Positions 9,186-15,790 of a stretch of DNA of 33,415 bases are shown one piece after another. Made by a program: the position numbers and the translations under genes. This stretch comes from JAGGSN01 sp965603725. GTDB taxonomy: Bacteria; Zixibacteria; MSB-5A5; UBA10806; 4484-95. The DNA lies in the NCBI GenBank assembly GCA_965603725.1, contig CBFDEC010000037.1, positions 1 through 33,415 on the forward strand, given 5' to 3'. Within the stretch, counting starts at the first letter, position 1. Every line of letters starts with the position of its first letter. The notes beneath the pieces are model-generated. The model worked only from the letters and a program-made list of their open reading frames with translations. It did not search any database and had not been told where the DNA came from.

Positions 9186-9602
9186 CTACTTAGGCGTCCA
9201 AATCTCATCCGCGGATATTCTGAGCTCACGCAATCGGGCTTGTGCCTTTTCACGTCCCGATTGCATGCCACACGTCTTCGGAACTACCAAGTGAAACTCT
9301 CCGCTCGCATTATAGAATGCGCGCCACTGCCTCGCAGTATGAGAGTCATTGATTGTGTCACACGTCTCCGCTTCAAGTGTTATCCGCGTCTCTTTGAAGT
9401 CAGTCTTGTTGCACGTAAGATCTGGGATGTACTTGTTGCCATTAAAATCGGTGATGGAGTTAGGCCTAGTATATCCGGACAAATCAGCGCGGATGTATTT
9501 GTATCCTTCCTTTTCGAAATAATTAGCCATCATCTTGATGAGCTTATTGTGTTCTGTGGCCTCGGTTGGGTTTCTTCTTGCAGATGTTTTTGTCTCTAAC
9601 AT
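9186..9602 (-). CDS. PD-(D/E)XK nuclease-like protein, small
   Basis: A 138-residue soluble protein. The middle shows YIPDLTC followed by ITLEAET, which fits the PD...(D/E)xK active-site pattern of the restriction-endonuclease fold with E-x-E in place of E-x-K. Then come HTARQWRAFY and FHLVVPK and a C-terminal DEIW. Small uncharacterised bacterial proteins with this order of blocks (PDV, EVET, T-x-x-QW, VVPK, EIW) are common, which supports a real family. The ribosome site AAGGAG sits before the ATG at 9602, and the 48-codon gene lies 34 bases upstream in the same direction, so the two form an operon. Nuclease activity is inferred: the last catalytic lysine is not evident, so the protein might be inactive or use another residue. 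Confidence 0.6.
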   Translation of the reverse strand: MLETKTSARRNPTEATEHNKLIKMMANYFEKEGYKYIRADLSGYTRPNSITDFNGNKYIPDLTCNKTDFKETRITLEAETCDTINDSHTARQWRAFYNASGEFHLVVPKTCGMQSGREKAQARLRELRISADEIWTPK

Positions 9603-9636
9603 AAAAATGCTCCTTATATGGTTAAAATTTAAGATG

Positions 9637-9783
9637 TTAAGTTGTTTCTTTTCTCTTTTTAGGCTTTTGAAATCGAAATGCCTTTAAACCATAATCTTTC
9701 GCGTAGATAATTCTTCCGTCCCTCAGGCGGATATATTTGGTATAAACCCAACCATTGGAACTCGTTGTATCGCTTTTGTTCAA
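9637..9783 (-). CDS. Small protein of 48 residues with TTG start
   Basis: The minus strand has a near-perfect ribosome site AGGAGGTGA, then T residues and a TTG start at 9783. The frame runs 48 codons to TAA at 9637: MNKSDTTSSNGW, VYTKYIRLRDGRIIYAKDYG, LKAFRFQKPKKRKETT. It is strongly basic at the end, has no membrane segment and has a beta-hairpin-like middle (YIRLRDGRIIYA, then GLKAF). The strength of the ribosome site and the 34-base distance to the nuclease-like gene argue that it is translated. Small proteins with a similar DGR-IYA-x-x-YGLKAF core seem familiar from other bacteria, but I know no function for them. Confidence 0.65.
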   Translation of the reverse strand: MNKSDTTSSNGWVYTKYIRLRDGRIIYAKDYGLKAFRFQKPKKRKETT

Positions 9784-9838
9784 AAAAATCACCTCCTCCG
9801 GTACTTAAGAGCAATGCCCGGATGGTCTGATGCTCTAC

Positions 9839-9909
9839 ATATATATGCCGATATTTTGTTGAAATTTGCCACGATCTGACATAAAATTATTTTTGACCGG
9901 CATATATAT
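9839..9909. promoter_or_regulatory. Divergent control region: 12-bp inverted repeat around a sigma-70-type promoter
   Basis: ATATATATGCCG at 9839-9850 recurs as its exact inverse CGGCATATATAT at 9898-9909, 47 bases apart. Between the arms, on the plus strand, are TTGAAA (9859-9864), a 17-base spacer and TAAAAT (9882-9887), a good promoter for the sigma-factor gene whose GTG is at 9939. One arm lies upstream of the -35 box and the other just past the start site, as expected for a repressor bound to two sites. The divergent small gene may share this control. Confidence 0.55.
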
Positions 9910-9938
9910 TAGGGCGGAATATAAAATCAGGAGAATGG

Positions 9939-10496
9939 GTGAAAGAGTCAAAGCGATTAAAGTTAGTAGAATTATTGCAAAAACCGGAGAACCTTAAGGA
10001 ATTATATGCATATGCGAGCTTTCTAAGTAACTACTATAAGCTACCGCCGGATATGGAACCAGAAGATATAGTCCATGACGCAATTGTAAGCCTATTTGAG
10101 GGAATCCGCGACTGGGATGACGAAAGGTATCTTGATTTGTTGCCAGTTATGAAGAGAATAATACAAAGCAAAATGAGCCATGCCCTAAAAAAGACTGACG
10201 AAATGCGGGTCTTTCCGCCGAAAGAGTATTTGGAAAACATTCTGGTCGAATGCCCGGACGATGATCCTGTTGAACAATTACAGTTACGTAAGGTAAGAGG
10301 AATAATCGAAAATGCGATCGGCGAGGATGAAATACTTATAAAAATTTACTGTGCAATAGTCGATGGATGTGAAAAACCTGCCGCAATAGCGAAACATACG
10401 GGCATGGAAATAACAGAGGTAAGAAATGGGTTGCGGCGCTTACAGCGCAACCGTGAAAAAATAATTAAAAAAGAGGAAAGCCATGAATCCCGATAA
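9939..10496 (+). CDS. Small sigma-70-family (ECF-like) RNA polymerase sigma factor
   Basis: A 185-residue protein. Residues about 38-85 match sigma region 2 (PEDIVHDAIVSLFEG, then RDW and a helical stretch that in this family binds the polymerase clamp). The C-terminal part (about 115-175) looks like region 4, a helix-turn-helix with AAIAKHTGMEITEVRNGLRR. Regions 1 and 3 are absent, which is the ECF layout. The start is GTG at 9939, chosen because CAGGAGA precedes it; no upstream in-frame alternative fits. The end overlaps the next gene by 14 bases, so the two are translationally coupled. Control probably runs through the inverted repeat just upstream. No classical anti-sigma factor follows; the helical protein and the ImmA/IrrE peptidase take that position, which suggests regulated proteolysis in sigma control. 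That is inference. Confidence 0.8.
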   Translation: MKESKRLKLVELLQKPENLKELYAYASFLSNYYKLPPDMEPEDIVHDAIVSLFEGIRDWDDERYLDLLPVMKRIIQSKMSHALKKTDEMRVFPPKEYLENILVECPDDDPVEQLQLRKVRGIIENAIGEDEILIKIYCAIVDGCEKPAAIAKHTGMEITEVRNGLRRLQRNREKIIKKEESHESR

Positions 10497-10926
10497 AAAA
10501 AAGAATAACCGGGACATTGTTTTTACAGTTTTAGATTTGCTATTTGATGAAGAAATAAAATCTAATAAGGACGCAGAAAAGGTAATCAAGCAAGCTGGGA
10601 AAAATCCGGAAGTAATAATTCAAGAAGGAAATAAACTCCTTGAAAAGATCAAGGCTGATATCAGATTAGAGGCCGCCAGAAAAAAGAAAAAGGCTTTCGA
10701 AGAAGAAGCTGTTGCATTAAAAGAAATCTTTGAGCAAATAAAAGGGGTAGCATCCGGGCAAGATAGAAGGACTCTGATCAAAAAACTGTTCGGTTCCAGA
10801 GATAAACAACTGGCTTTCAGTTACAGAAAACTTGAGAAACTATCAGATAACGATTTGGCGTCCATTGACAGTGAAGAAAAGCTTTTATCGCTATGGACGG
10901 AATTTATACTAGACAAAGAGGAATAA
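10483..10926 (+). CDS. Charged helical protein between sigma factor and ImmA/IrrE peptidase
   Basis: A 147-residue soluble protein, very rich in Lys and Glu. Its middle (about 45-90) is a predicted coiled coil with the segment IKADIRLEAARKKKKAFEEE. The first part (DAEKVIKQAGKNPEVIIQEG) looks like a short helical hairpin. The ATG at 10483 lies inside the end of the sigma gene (14-base overlap), and its stop is followed after three bases by the TTG of the peptidase, so the three genes form one tight operon. I recognise no named domain. From its place it could be an anti-sigma factor, an adaptor or the substrate of the peptidase; none of these can be shown from the sequence. Confidence 0.75.
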   Translation: MNPDKKKNNRDIVFTVLDLLFDEEIKSNKDAEKVIKQAGKNPEVIIQEGNKLLEKIKADIRLEAARKKKKAFEEEAVALKEIFEQIKGVASGQDRRTLIKKLFGSRDKQLAFSYRKLEKLSDNDLASIDSEEKLLSLWTEFILDKEE

Positions 10927-10929
10927 TCA

Positions 10930-11709
10930 TTGGCCGTTGGTATAGAAAGAGCTAAAAGAGCGGCTCGAGATATAATTAGGGAATTTTGCGTAACAAAGGC
11001 ATCTGATATTGCCCTTGAAGAATTCGCAATCTGTAAAATGTTGTTTCCCCAGGAGCGGCAACTCGAGGGTTGCGATGCCAGATTACTAATAAATTTACAG
11101 GAAGGAACGGGATTTGCAACTATAAATGCGAATATCCCTGAACCAGGTAGAAAGAGATTTGCCTTAGCACATGAAATTGGCCACTTCAGTCTGCATAGAA
11201 ACATCAATCGCCATTGGAAATGCACCGAGTTTGACTTCCTTAAATGGTATCAAAGCAGTGAAGCTGAGCCAGAAGCAAACGCATTCGCAGCCCAGCTCTT
11301 GATGCCGGAGGATATATTCAGAAAAATATCGCAAGGGAAACCACCTGGATTTAATTCGGTTCAGCAAATTGCAGATGAGTTTAATACCACTCTCACGGCC
11401 GCAGCAATTCGATATGTTGAGATTGGAAATCATCCATGCGCATTATTCTCAAGCAAAGACGGCAAAATTTCATGGTTCAGGGTTAGCCCAGATTTCCCGC
11501 ACAAAGTAGCAACGCCAAAGTCAAAAGTTCTTGAGGAATCATGTGCTTGGGCGTTCTTCGTCAATAAACCAGTACCAGTCGGACCTCAGTCCGTCCCGGA
11601 TTATTCGTGGCTAGATTTCACTGGGGCGGCCGGAAAAATAAAATTATTTGAAGAAGTGATACCTATGAGAGGATACGGAATTGCATTGAGCTTGGTGTGG
11701 ACGCCATGA
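10930..11709 (+). CDS. ImmA/IrrE family metallo-endopeptidase
   Basis: A 259-residue cytoplasmic zinc peptidase of the COG2856 family. ImmA cleaves the ICEBs1 repressor and IrrE cleaves DdrO; members usually act on a partner regulator when a signal arrives. Seen here: the zinc motif HEIGH at residues 81-85 within RFALAHEIGHFSLHR, the third ligand Glu115 in EPEANAFAAQLLMP, and the usual helical N-terminal part. Past residue about 150 comes a further domain (WFRVSPDFPHK, then CAWAFF, YSWLDF and a final LSLVW), found in some longer members and perhaps a sensor. The start is TTG at 10930, chosen for GAGGAA eight bases upstream. It closes the sigma-factor operon. No HTH repressor of the ImmR/DdrO kind is next to it, so its target is more likely the helical protein or the sigma factor. 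Confidence 0.9.
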   Translation: MAVGIERAKRAARDIIREFCVTKASDIALEEFAICKMLFPQERQLEGCDARLLINLQEGTGFATINANIPEPGRKRFALAHEIGHFSLHRNINRHWKCTEFDFLKWYQSSEAEPEANAFAAQLLMPEDIFRKISQGKPPGFNSVQQIADEFNTTLTAAAIRYVEIGNHPCALFSSKDGKISWFRVSPDFPHKVATPKSKVLEESCAWAFFVNKPVPVGPQSVPDYSWLDFTGAAGKIKLFEEVIPMRGYGIALSLVWTP

Positions 11710-11728
11710 AAAGGTGGAAATTCCAGTG

Positions 11729-11754
11729 GTTGGCGTATGTCCCCATGCGCCAAC
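11729..11754 (+). repeat. Hairpin repeat, copy B (right border of the cassette)
   Basis: Arms GTTGGCGTAT and ATGCGCCAAC (one G-T wobble), loop GTCCCC. It fills the 53-base gap between the convergent ends of the ImmA/IrrE gene and etfB, so it could stop transcription or protect mRNA ends on both sides. Same orientation as copy A, 2.8 kb away. Confidence 0.8.
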
Positions 11755-11762
11755 CTACTAAA

Positions 11763-12521
11763 CTACAGCACCTGCTGTTCTTTAAGCTTGCTCACCAGCT
11801 TTTCGATGATTTCATCTTTTTCACCGGTTATGATTTCACCTGAGGGACGCGGCGGCGGAGCGCTTATAGATTTTATATCGATTGAACCGGTCGGCTCAAC
11901 ACCGAGATCAGCCGGAGACCATTTGGTGATAGCCGCTTTCTTAGCTTTCATTTTGCCTTTCAGCGATGGCAGCCGCGGTTCGTTGATTTCTTTCACAACC
12001 GAAAACACAGCCGGCAGAGGAGTTTCGACTTTATCATAACCCTCATCGGTGGTGCGCAAACAGACCGCCTTATCATCAGCAACCGAATCGAACTTCTTAA
12101 CGAAACCAACCTGGGGCCAGTCGAGAAGGCCGGCTGCTAAGGGCGCCATCATTGCCGAGTCGTCATCGGTGGCCTGCTTGCCGGTTAAGACCATATTGAT
12201 ATCACCGATTTTTTGGACAGCCTTAGCCAGCGCAGCCGCCGCTTTCTGCGGGTTAAGGAAAGTATAGTCTTCATCGACGACTAAATACGCCTCGTCAATT
12301 CCCAGCGCTAACGCCGCCCGTAAAGCCGTATCGGCGCTGTCGGCGCCATAAGAGATGGCAATCGTTTTGCCGCCGTTGGCTTGTTTGATACGCAACGCCT
12401 CCTCGAGGGCGTATTCATCGAACGGATTAATAATAGTTTCGTTGTCCGGCCAGTCGGCTTTATCGGTTATCTTAACCTCGGAAACCTGCGGTGTTTGTTT
12501 TACCAGTACTGCGATGTTCAT
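11763..12521 (-). CDS. etfB: Electron transfer flavoprotein, beta subunit
   Basis: A 252-residue member of the EtfB/FixA family, normally one half of an FAD-binding heterodimer that takes electrons from acyl-CoA and similar dehydrogenases. Seen: start MNIAVLVKQTPQVSEVKI, the NPFDEYALEEALRIK block, LTGKQATDDDSAMMAPLAAG and the signature region LRTTDEGYDKVETPLPAVFSV. The C-terminal arm (EIITGEKDEIIEKLVSKLKE) that wraps the alpha subunit is present. It is the last gene of the long fab/rnc operon, six bases after gerW. Unusually, no etfA follows: the next sequence is the hairpin repeat and then the accessory cassette. The alpha subunit must be elsewhere, or it was separated by rearrangement here. 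Confidence 0.93.
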   Translation of the reverse strand: MNIAVLVKQTPQVSEVKITDKADWPDNETIINPFDEYALEEALRIKQANGGKTIAISYGADSADTALRAALALGIDEAYLVVDEDYTFLNPQKAAAALAKAVQKIGDINMVLTGKQATDDDSAMMAPLAAGLLDWPQVGFVKKFDSVADDKAVCLRTTDEGYDKVETPLPAVFSVVKEINEPRLPSLKGKMKAKKAAITKWSPADLGVEPTGSIDIKSISAPPPRPSGEIITGEKDEIIEKLVSKLKEQQVL

Positions 12522-12527
12522 GTATTT

Positions 12528-12911
12528 CTATTCCTCCTTCACCTTTCCCTTATCATCACCCTTATCTTTTTTCATCCCCTTTATCTTATTCAATACCCCC
12601 GGTATCGCCTCGATCAGGCCTTCAAACCTGCCCGGTTTGGTCGGCAAAAACGACACCTTGTCGTCATCTATCACAATAAATCCTACCGGCTCGATTCTTA
12701 TACCGCCGCCACCCCCGCCGCCGAAGCCGCTGCCCTTTTCTTCCGATTCACCCTCGCCGCCGCCGACACCGAATCCAAGCATCAACCTTGAAACCGGCAC
12801 TACTTTTTTATCAGCAAGAGTTACCGGCTCACCAATTATTGTCTCGGTTGCGGAAATCTGTTTAAGCTCACCTATTATCGATGACAGCAGTTCATTAAGT
12901 TTGTTTGGCAT
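12528..12911 (-). CDS. GerW / YtfJ family protein
   Basis: A 127-residue soluble protein. It shows the marks of the GerW (YtfJ) family: an N-terminal helix (LNELLSSIIGELKQI), TIIGEPVTLADKKVVPVSR, a long glycine-rich loop (FGVGGGEGE, then a run of glycines), and IEPVGFIVIDDDKVSFLP. In Bacillus the family takes part in spore germination, but members occur in many non-sporulating phyla, where the role is unknown. The ATG overlaps the stop of the DUF2953 gene by one base (TGATG), so the two are coupled. The same pair, ytfI-ytfJ, is adjacent in Bacillus. The C-terminal tail is a Lys/Asp/Glu-rich linker. Confidence 0.85.
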   Translation of the reverse strand: MPNKLNELLSSIIGELKQISATETIIGEPVTLADKKVVPVSRLMLGFGVGGGEGESEEKGSGFGGGGGGGIRIEPVGFIVIDDDKVSFLPTKPGRFEGLIEAIPGVLNKIKGMKKDKGDDKGKVKEE

Positions 12912-13531
12912 CAGAGTCTCCTTTTTTTTAATTTGCGTACAATTTTAATTATCTTCAATTTGGGCAATTCCCAGATAAAAATCAATACCTCTTTTAGAAT
13001 GTTATAAGTTCTGATCCGGACGCCAGCAGTCACATTGCCATTAACATTAATTGATTCGCTTAAAAAATCAGGCTGATAAGCGATCCTTATCGATTTGCCC
13101 AGCATGGGCTCGACAGACCGCAGCACGCCAAATAGCTGTCCGGTTAAATCGGGCGATCCCAGCCCTCCTTTCAGCGAGACATCAAGAGTATGTCTTTCTG
13201 TCGATTTTAACAGTCTGCCTGCAAACCTGAAAAAAACAACTGTAACTGCGATAGTAGTATCATATTCATCCAGCAGCGCCTGCCAGACAGGAATTTTCTT
13301 TTTACCGACTTTTTGTTTCTTCTTTATGATTTTGTCTTTGACGGCTTTCCTTTTCTTAGTTTCTCTTTTCTCTTTATCAAATCTGAATCTATATACGAAC
13401 GGGAAAAGTTTAATTCTGCCAATACTGCGTTTACCCTCGGTATTATAGCTTAGCGACAGGCTAACAGGAGTTAACAGGAAATATAAACAGATTACAAGTA
13501 ATATAATCAATATGGCAATCGGAATTTCCAT
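12911..13531 (-). CDS. DUF2953-like membrane-anchored protein (YtfI type)
   Basis: A 206-residue protein with one N-terminal membrane segment (IPIAILIILLVICLYFLL) and then a short beta region (VSLSLSYNTEG, IGRIKLFPFVYRF), a strongly basic linker full of Lys, and a C-terminal beta/helix part (LKGGLGSPDLTGQLFGVL, IAYQPDFLSESINVNGNVTAG). This order matches the DUF2953 family, which in Firmicutes stands next to the GerW/YtfJ gene exactly as here. The start codon overlaps the stop of rnc by one base (TAATG). Its role is unknown; partnership with the following GerW-like protein is inferred from the conserved neighbourhood. Confidence 0.75.
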   Translation of the reverse strand: MEIPIAILIILLVICLYFLLTPVSLSLSYNTEGKRSIGRIKLFPFVYRFRFDKEKRETKKRKAVKDKIIKKKQKVGKKKIPVWQALLDEYDTTIAVTVVFFRFAGRLLKSTERHTLDVSLKGGLGSPDLTGQLFGVLRSVEPMLGKSIRIAYQPDFLSESINVNGNVTAGVRIRTYNILKEVLIFIWELPKLKIIKIVRKLKKRRL

Positions 13532-14253
13532 TATGATTGGCGTTCGTTGATCTTTTGCAGGGCTTTTCGAGCGGCCTGTTGTTCAGCCTCTTTTTTGGAT
13601 TTGCCCTCTCCTTCTCCGAGCAGTACATTGTTAGCATACACACCAACCCTGAAAACCTTATCGTGGTCAGGTCCGAACTGATCGGACACACGATAATGAG
13701 GCATACCCTCGCTCCGGGACTGCATATATTCCAGAAGTTCGCCCTTGAAGTTGTGAAGCATTTCATCGCCGACGATATACAAATAATCATCGAGGATATA
13801 TTTCATCACAAACTTTTCAGCGGCTTCGAATCCGCCGTCAAGGTAAATCGCTCCGATTATGGCCTCAAAAGCATCGGCTATTATGGACGGTTTATATCTA
13901 CCGCCGGATTTTTCCTCCTCGATGCTTAAGAAAATATAATCGCCCAGGTTAAACGACATAGCCGCCCGGGTGAGGGTCGTTTCATTGACAAGAGTGGCTT
14001 TCATCCGGGTGAGATCGCCCTCGGAAAGGTCTTTATTCTGATTGTATAAGAAATTCGACACGATTAAACCCAATACAGCGTCGCCCAGGAACTCAAGACG
14101 CTCGTTTGAGCCAAGACCGGTATCTTTTAAAGAGGACCTGTGACTTAAGGCGATTTTAATAATTTCCCGGTTCTTAAACCGGTAATTTGTCGCCTTTTCT
14201 AACTTGGCTACAGGATAATCTTCTCTGCTAAATAATCGACGAAAAAATTTCAA
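13531..14253 (-). CDS. rnc: Ribonuclease III
   Basis: A 240-residue double-strand-specific endoribonuclease that processes rRNA precursors and structured mRNAs. The family signature NERLEFLGDAVLG is at residues 50-62 with the acidic metal ligands in place, and the second acidic cluster appears as ADAFEAIIGAIYLDGG. A double-strand RNA-binding domain occupies residues about 165-235 (FKGELLEYMQ, PHYRV, GEGEGKSKKEAEQQAARKAL). The gene follows fabF by two bases, the classic fabF-rnc order of many bacteria, and overlaps the DUF2953 gene by one base. Confidence 0.97.
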   Translation of the reverse strand: MKFFRRLFSREDYPVAKLEKATNYRFKNREIIKIALSHRSSLKDTGLGSNERLEFLGDAVLGLIVSNFLYNQNKDLSEGDLTRMKATLVNETTLTRAAMSFNLGDYIFLSIEEEKSGGRYKPSIIADAFEAIIGAIYLDGGFEAAEKFVMKYILDDYLYIVGDEMLHNFKGELLEYMQSRSEGMPHYRVSDQFGPDHDKVFRVGVYANNVLLGEGEGKSKKEAEQQAARKALQKINERQS

Positions 14254-14255
14254 TG

Positions 14256-15503
14256 TTATTTGCCATCGGCAAAATCTTTTATAAGCAATGTTACATTATG
14301 CCCGCCAAACCCGAAGGAATTTGACAACAGGCAGCTTATTTCGTAATCTATCGGACCATCATCAACATAATACAGATCACACTGTTCATCGGGATTATCA
14401 TGATTGACAGTAGGGTGAAGTTCTTTATTTTCAATCTGCAATAAACTGGCGATAAGCTCAACCGCTCCGGTGGCTCCCAACAGATGACCGATCATCGATT
14501 TGGTTGAATTACATGGGATCTTTTTAGCCCTTTCTCCAAAGACCTTTTTTATTGCCAGACTTTCCGCAATATCACCCAGCCCGGTGGAGGTACCGTGAGT
14601 ATTTATATAGTTGATATCATCAGCGCTGATGCCGGCATCATCAATTGCCGCCTGCATACTTCTGGCGGCGCCATCGCCGTCCGGAGAGGGGGCAGTTATA
14701 TGATAGGCATCCGCCGACATCCCCAGACCGGTCATTTCGCCATGAATCCTTGCCCCGCGATCAAGGGCGTGTTCCAGCTTCTCCAATACCAGGATCCCGG
14801 CACCCTCGCTTACTACAAATCCATCCCGGTCCTTATCAAAAGGCCGCGAGGCTTTTTCCGGTTGATCGTTTCTGGTCGACAGCGCTTTGGCATTACAAAA
14901 ACCGGCTATAGCAGTCCGGGTAATGGATGCCTCTGTCCCGCCAGTAATCATTATATCGGCTGAGCCGCGCTGAATAATCTGAAAAGCATCGCCTATGGCG
15001 TTAGCGCCCGAGGCGCACGCTGAAACTGCCGCATAGTTCGGCCCTTTAAACCCAAACCTGATAGAAACAATGCCGGCAGACATGTCGGCAATCATCATAG
15101 GAATAAAAAATGGAGAAACCCTGTTAGCTTTACCATCCACCACCAGAGAGTGCTGGATTTCGAATGTGATTATCCCGCCAATACCGGAACCTATCAGAAC
15201 TCCCGCTCTGTTCGAATCGAGGCGGTCGGAGTTTAATCCAGAATTATCATAAGCCATCTGCGAGGCGGCGATTGCATACTGCTGGGAAAGATCTACTCGC
15301 CGGCTTTCCTTTTTACTCATGAAATCAAGCGGATCGAACCCTTTAACTTCTCCGGAAATCCGAGAGGCCAGATCGGTACAATCGCACCTGGTAGTAAGCG
15401 CTATTCCAGACTTTCCGCTAACCAGGTTATCCCAGAAGTCATTAAGGTTGTTGCCTATTGGGGATATTACCCCCATTCCAGTTATGACTACTCGGTTAGG
15501 CAT
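14256..15503 (-). CDS. fabF: Beta-ketoacyl-ACP synthase II
   Basis: A 415-residue condensing enzyme that adds two carbons from malonyl-ACP in each cycle of fatty acid elongation. The Cys-His-His triad is visible: cysteine in SACASGANAIG (about residue 162), histidine in INTHGTSTGLGD (about 301) and histidine in SMIGHLLGATGAVE (about 337). The start VVITGMGVISPIGN and the end NSFGFGGHNVTLL are typical, and the length fits the family. It stands between acpP (10 bases upstream) and rnc (two bases downstream). With fabH broken just upstream, this is the only intact condensing enzyme in the cluster. Confidence 0.97.
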   Translation of the reverse strand: MPNRVVITGMGVISPIGNNLNDFWDNLVSGKSGIALTTRCDCTDLASRISGEVKGFDPLDFMSKKESRRVDLSQQYAIAASQMAYDNSGLNSDRLDSNRAGVLIGSGIGGIITFEIQHSLVVDGKANRVSPFFIPMMIADMSAGIVSIRFGFKGPNYAAVSACASGANAIGDAFQIIQRGSADIMITGGTEASITRTAIAGFCNAKALSTRNDQPEKASRPFDKDRDGFVVSEGAGILVLEKLEHALDRGARIHGEMTGLGMSADAYHITAPSPDGDGAARSMQAAIDDAGISADDINYINTHGTSTGLGDIAESLAIKKVFGERAKKIPCNSTKSMIGHLLGATGAVELIASLLQIENKELHPTVNHDNPDEQCDLYYVDDGPIDYEISCLLSNSFGFGGHNVTLLIKDFADGK

Positions 15504-15513
15504 ATAATCAATC

Positions 15514-15756
15514 TTACTCTTCCACTACGCTTTTTTGTAAATATTCAATCGCTTCGCCAACGTTTGTTATCTTGCTAGCTTCTTCCTCGGGAATCTGACA
15601 GTCAAATTCCTCTTCCAAAGCCAGAATCAACTCTACCTGGTCCAAAGAATCAGCGTCAAGGTCATCAACAAAGCTGGCATCAACCGTGACCTTGTCAGCG
15701 TCAACATTCAAGCTTTCAACAATAATGTTCATTACTCTCTCTTCAATCGAAGCCAT
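15514..15756 (-). CDS. acpP: Acyl carrier protein
   Basis: An 80-residue acidic four-helix protein that carries growing acyl chains on a phosphopantetheine arm. The attachment site is Ser37 in DADSLDQVEL, and the following EEEFDCQIPEEEASKI helix is typical. The ribosome site AGGAG precedes the ATG at 15756. It lies in the usual place between fabG and fabF. Confidence 0.98.
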   Translation of the reverse strand: MASIEERVMNIIVESLNVDADKVTVDASFVDDLDADSLDQVELILALEEEFDCQIPEEEASKITNVGEAIEYLQKSVVEE

Positions 15757-15790
15757 TTCTCCTCCTTAAGTATGTTTAATTAACTTCAAT

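Noticed and set aside
9171..9599. 142-codon plus-strand frame opposite the PD-(D/E)XK-like gene
   Set aside because: Antisense shadow; the minus frame has a ribosome site, family-like blocks and operon context.
12355..12948. Long plus-strand frames rich in Pro and Ser over etfB and gerW
   Set aside because: Antisense of the glycine-rich GerW loop; both minus-strand genes are clear family members.
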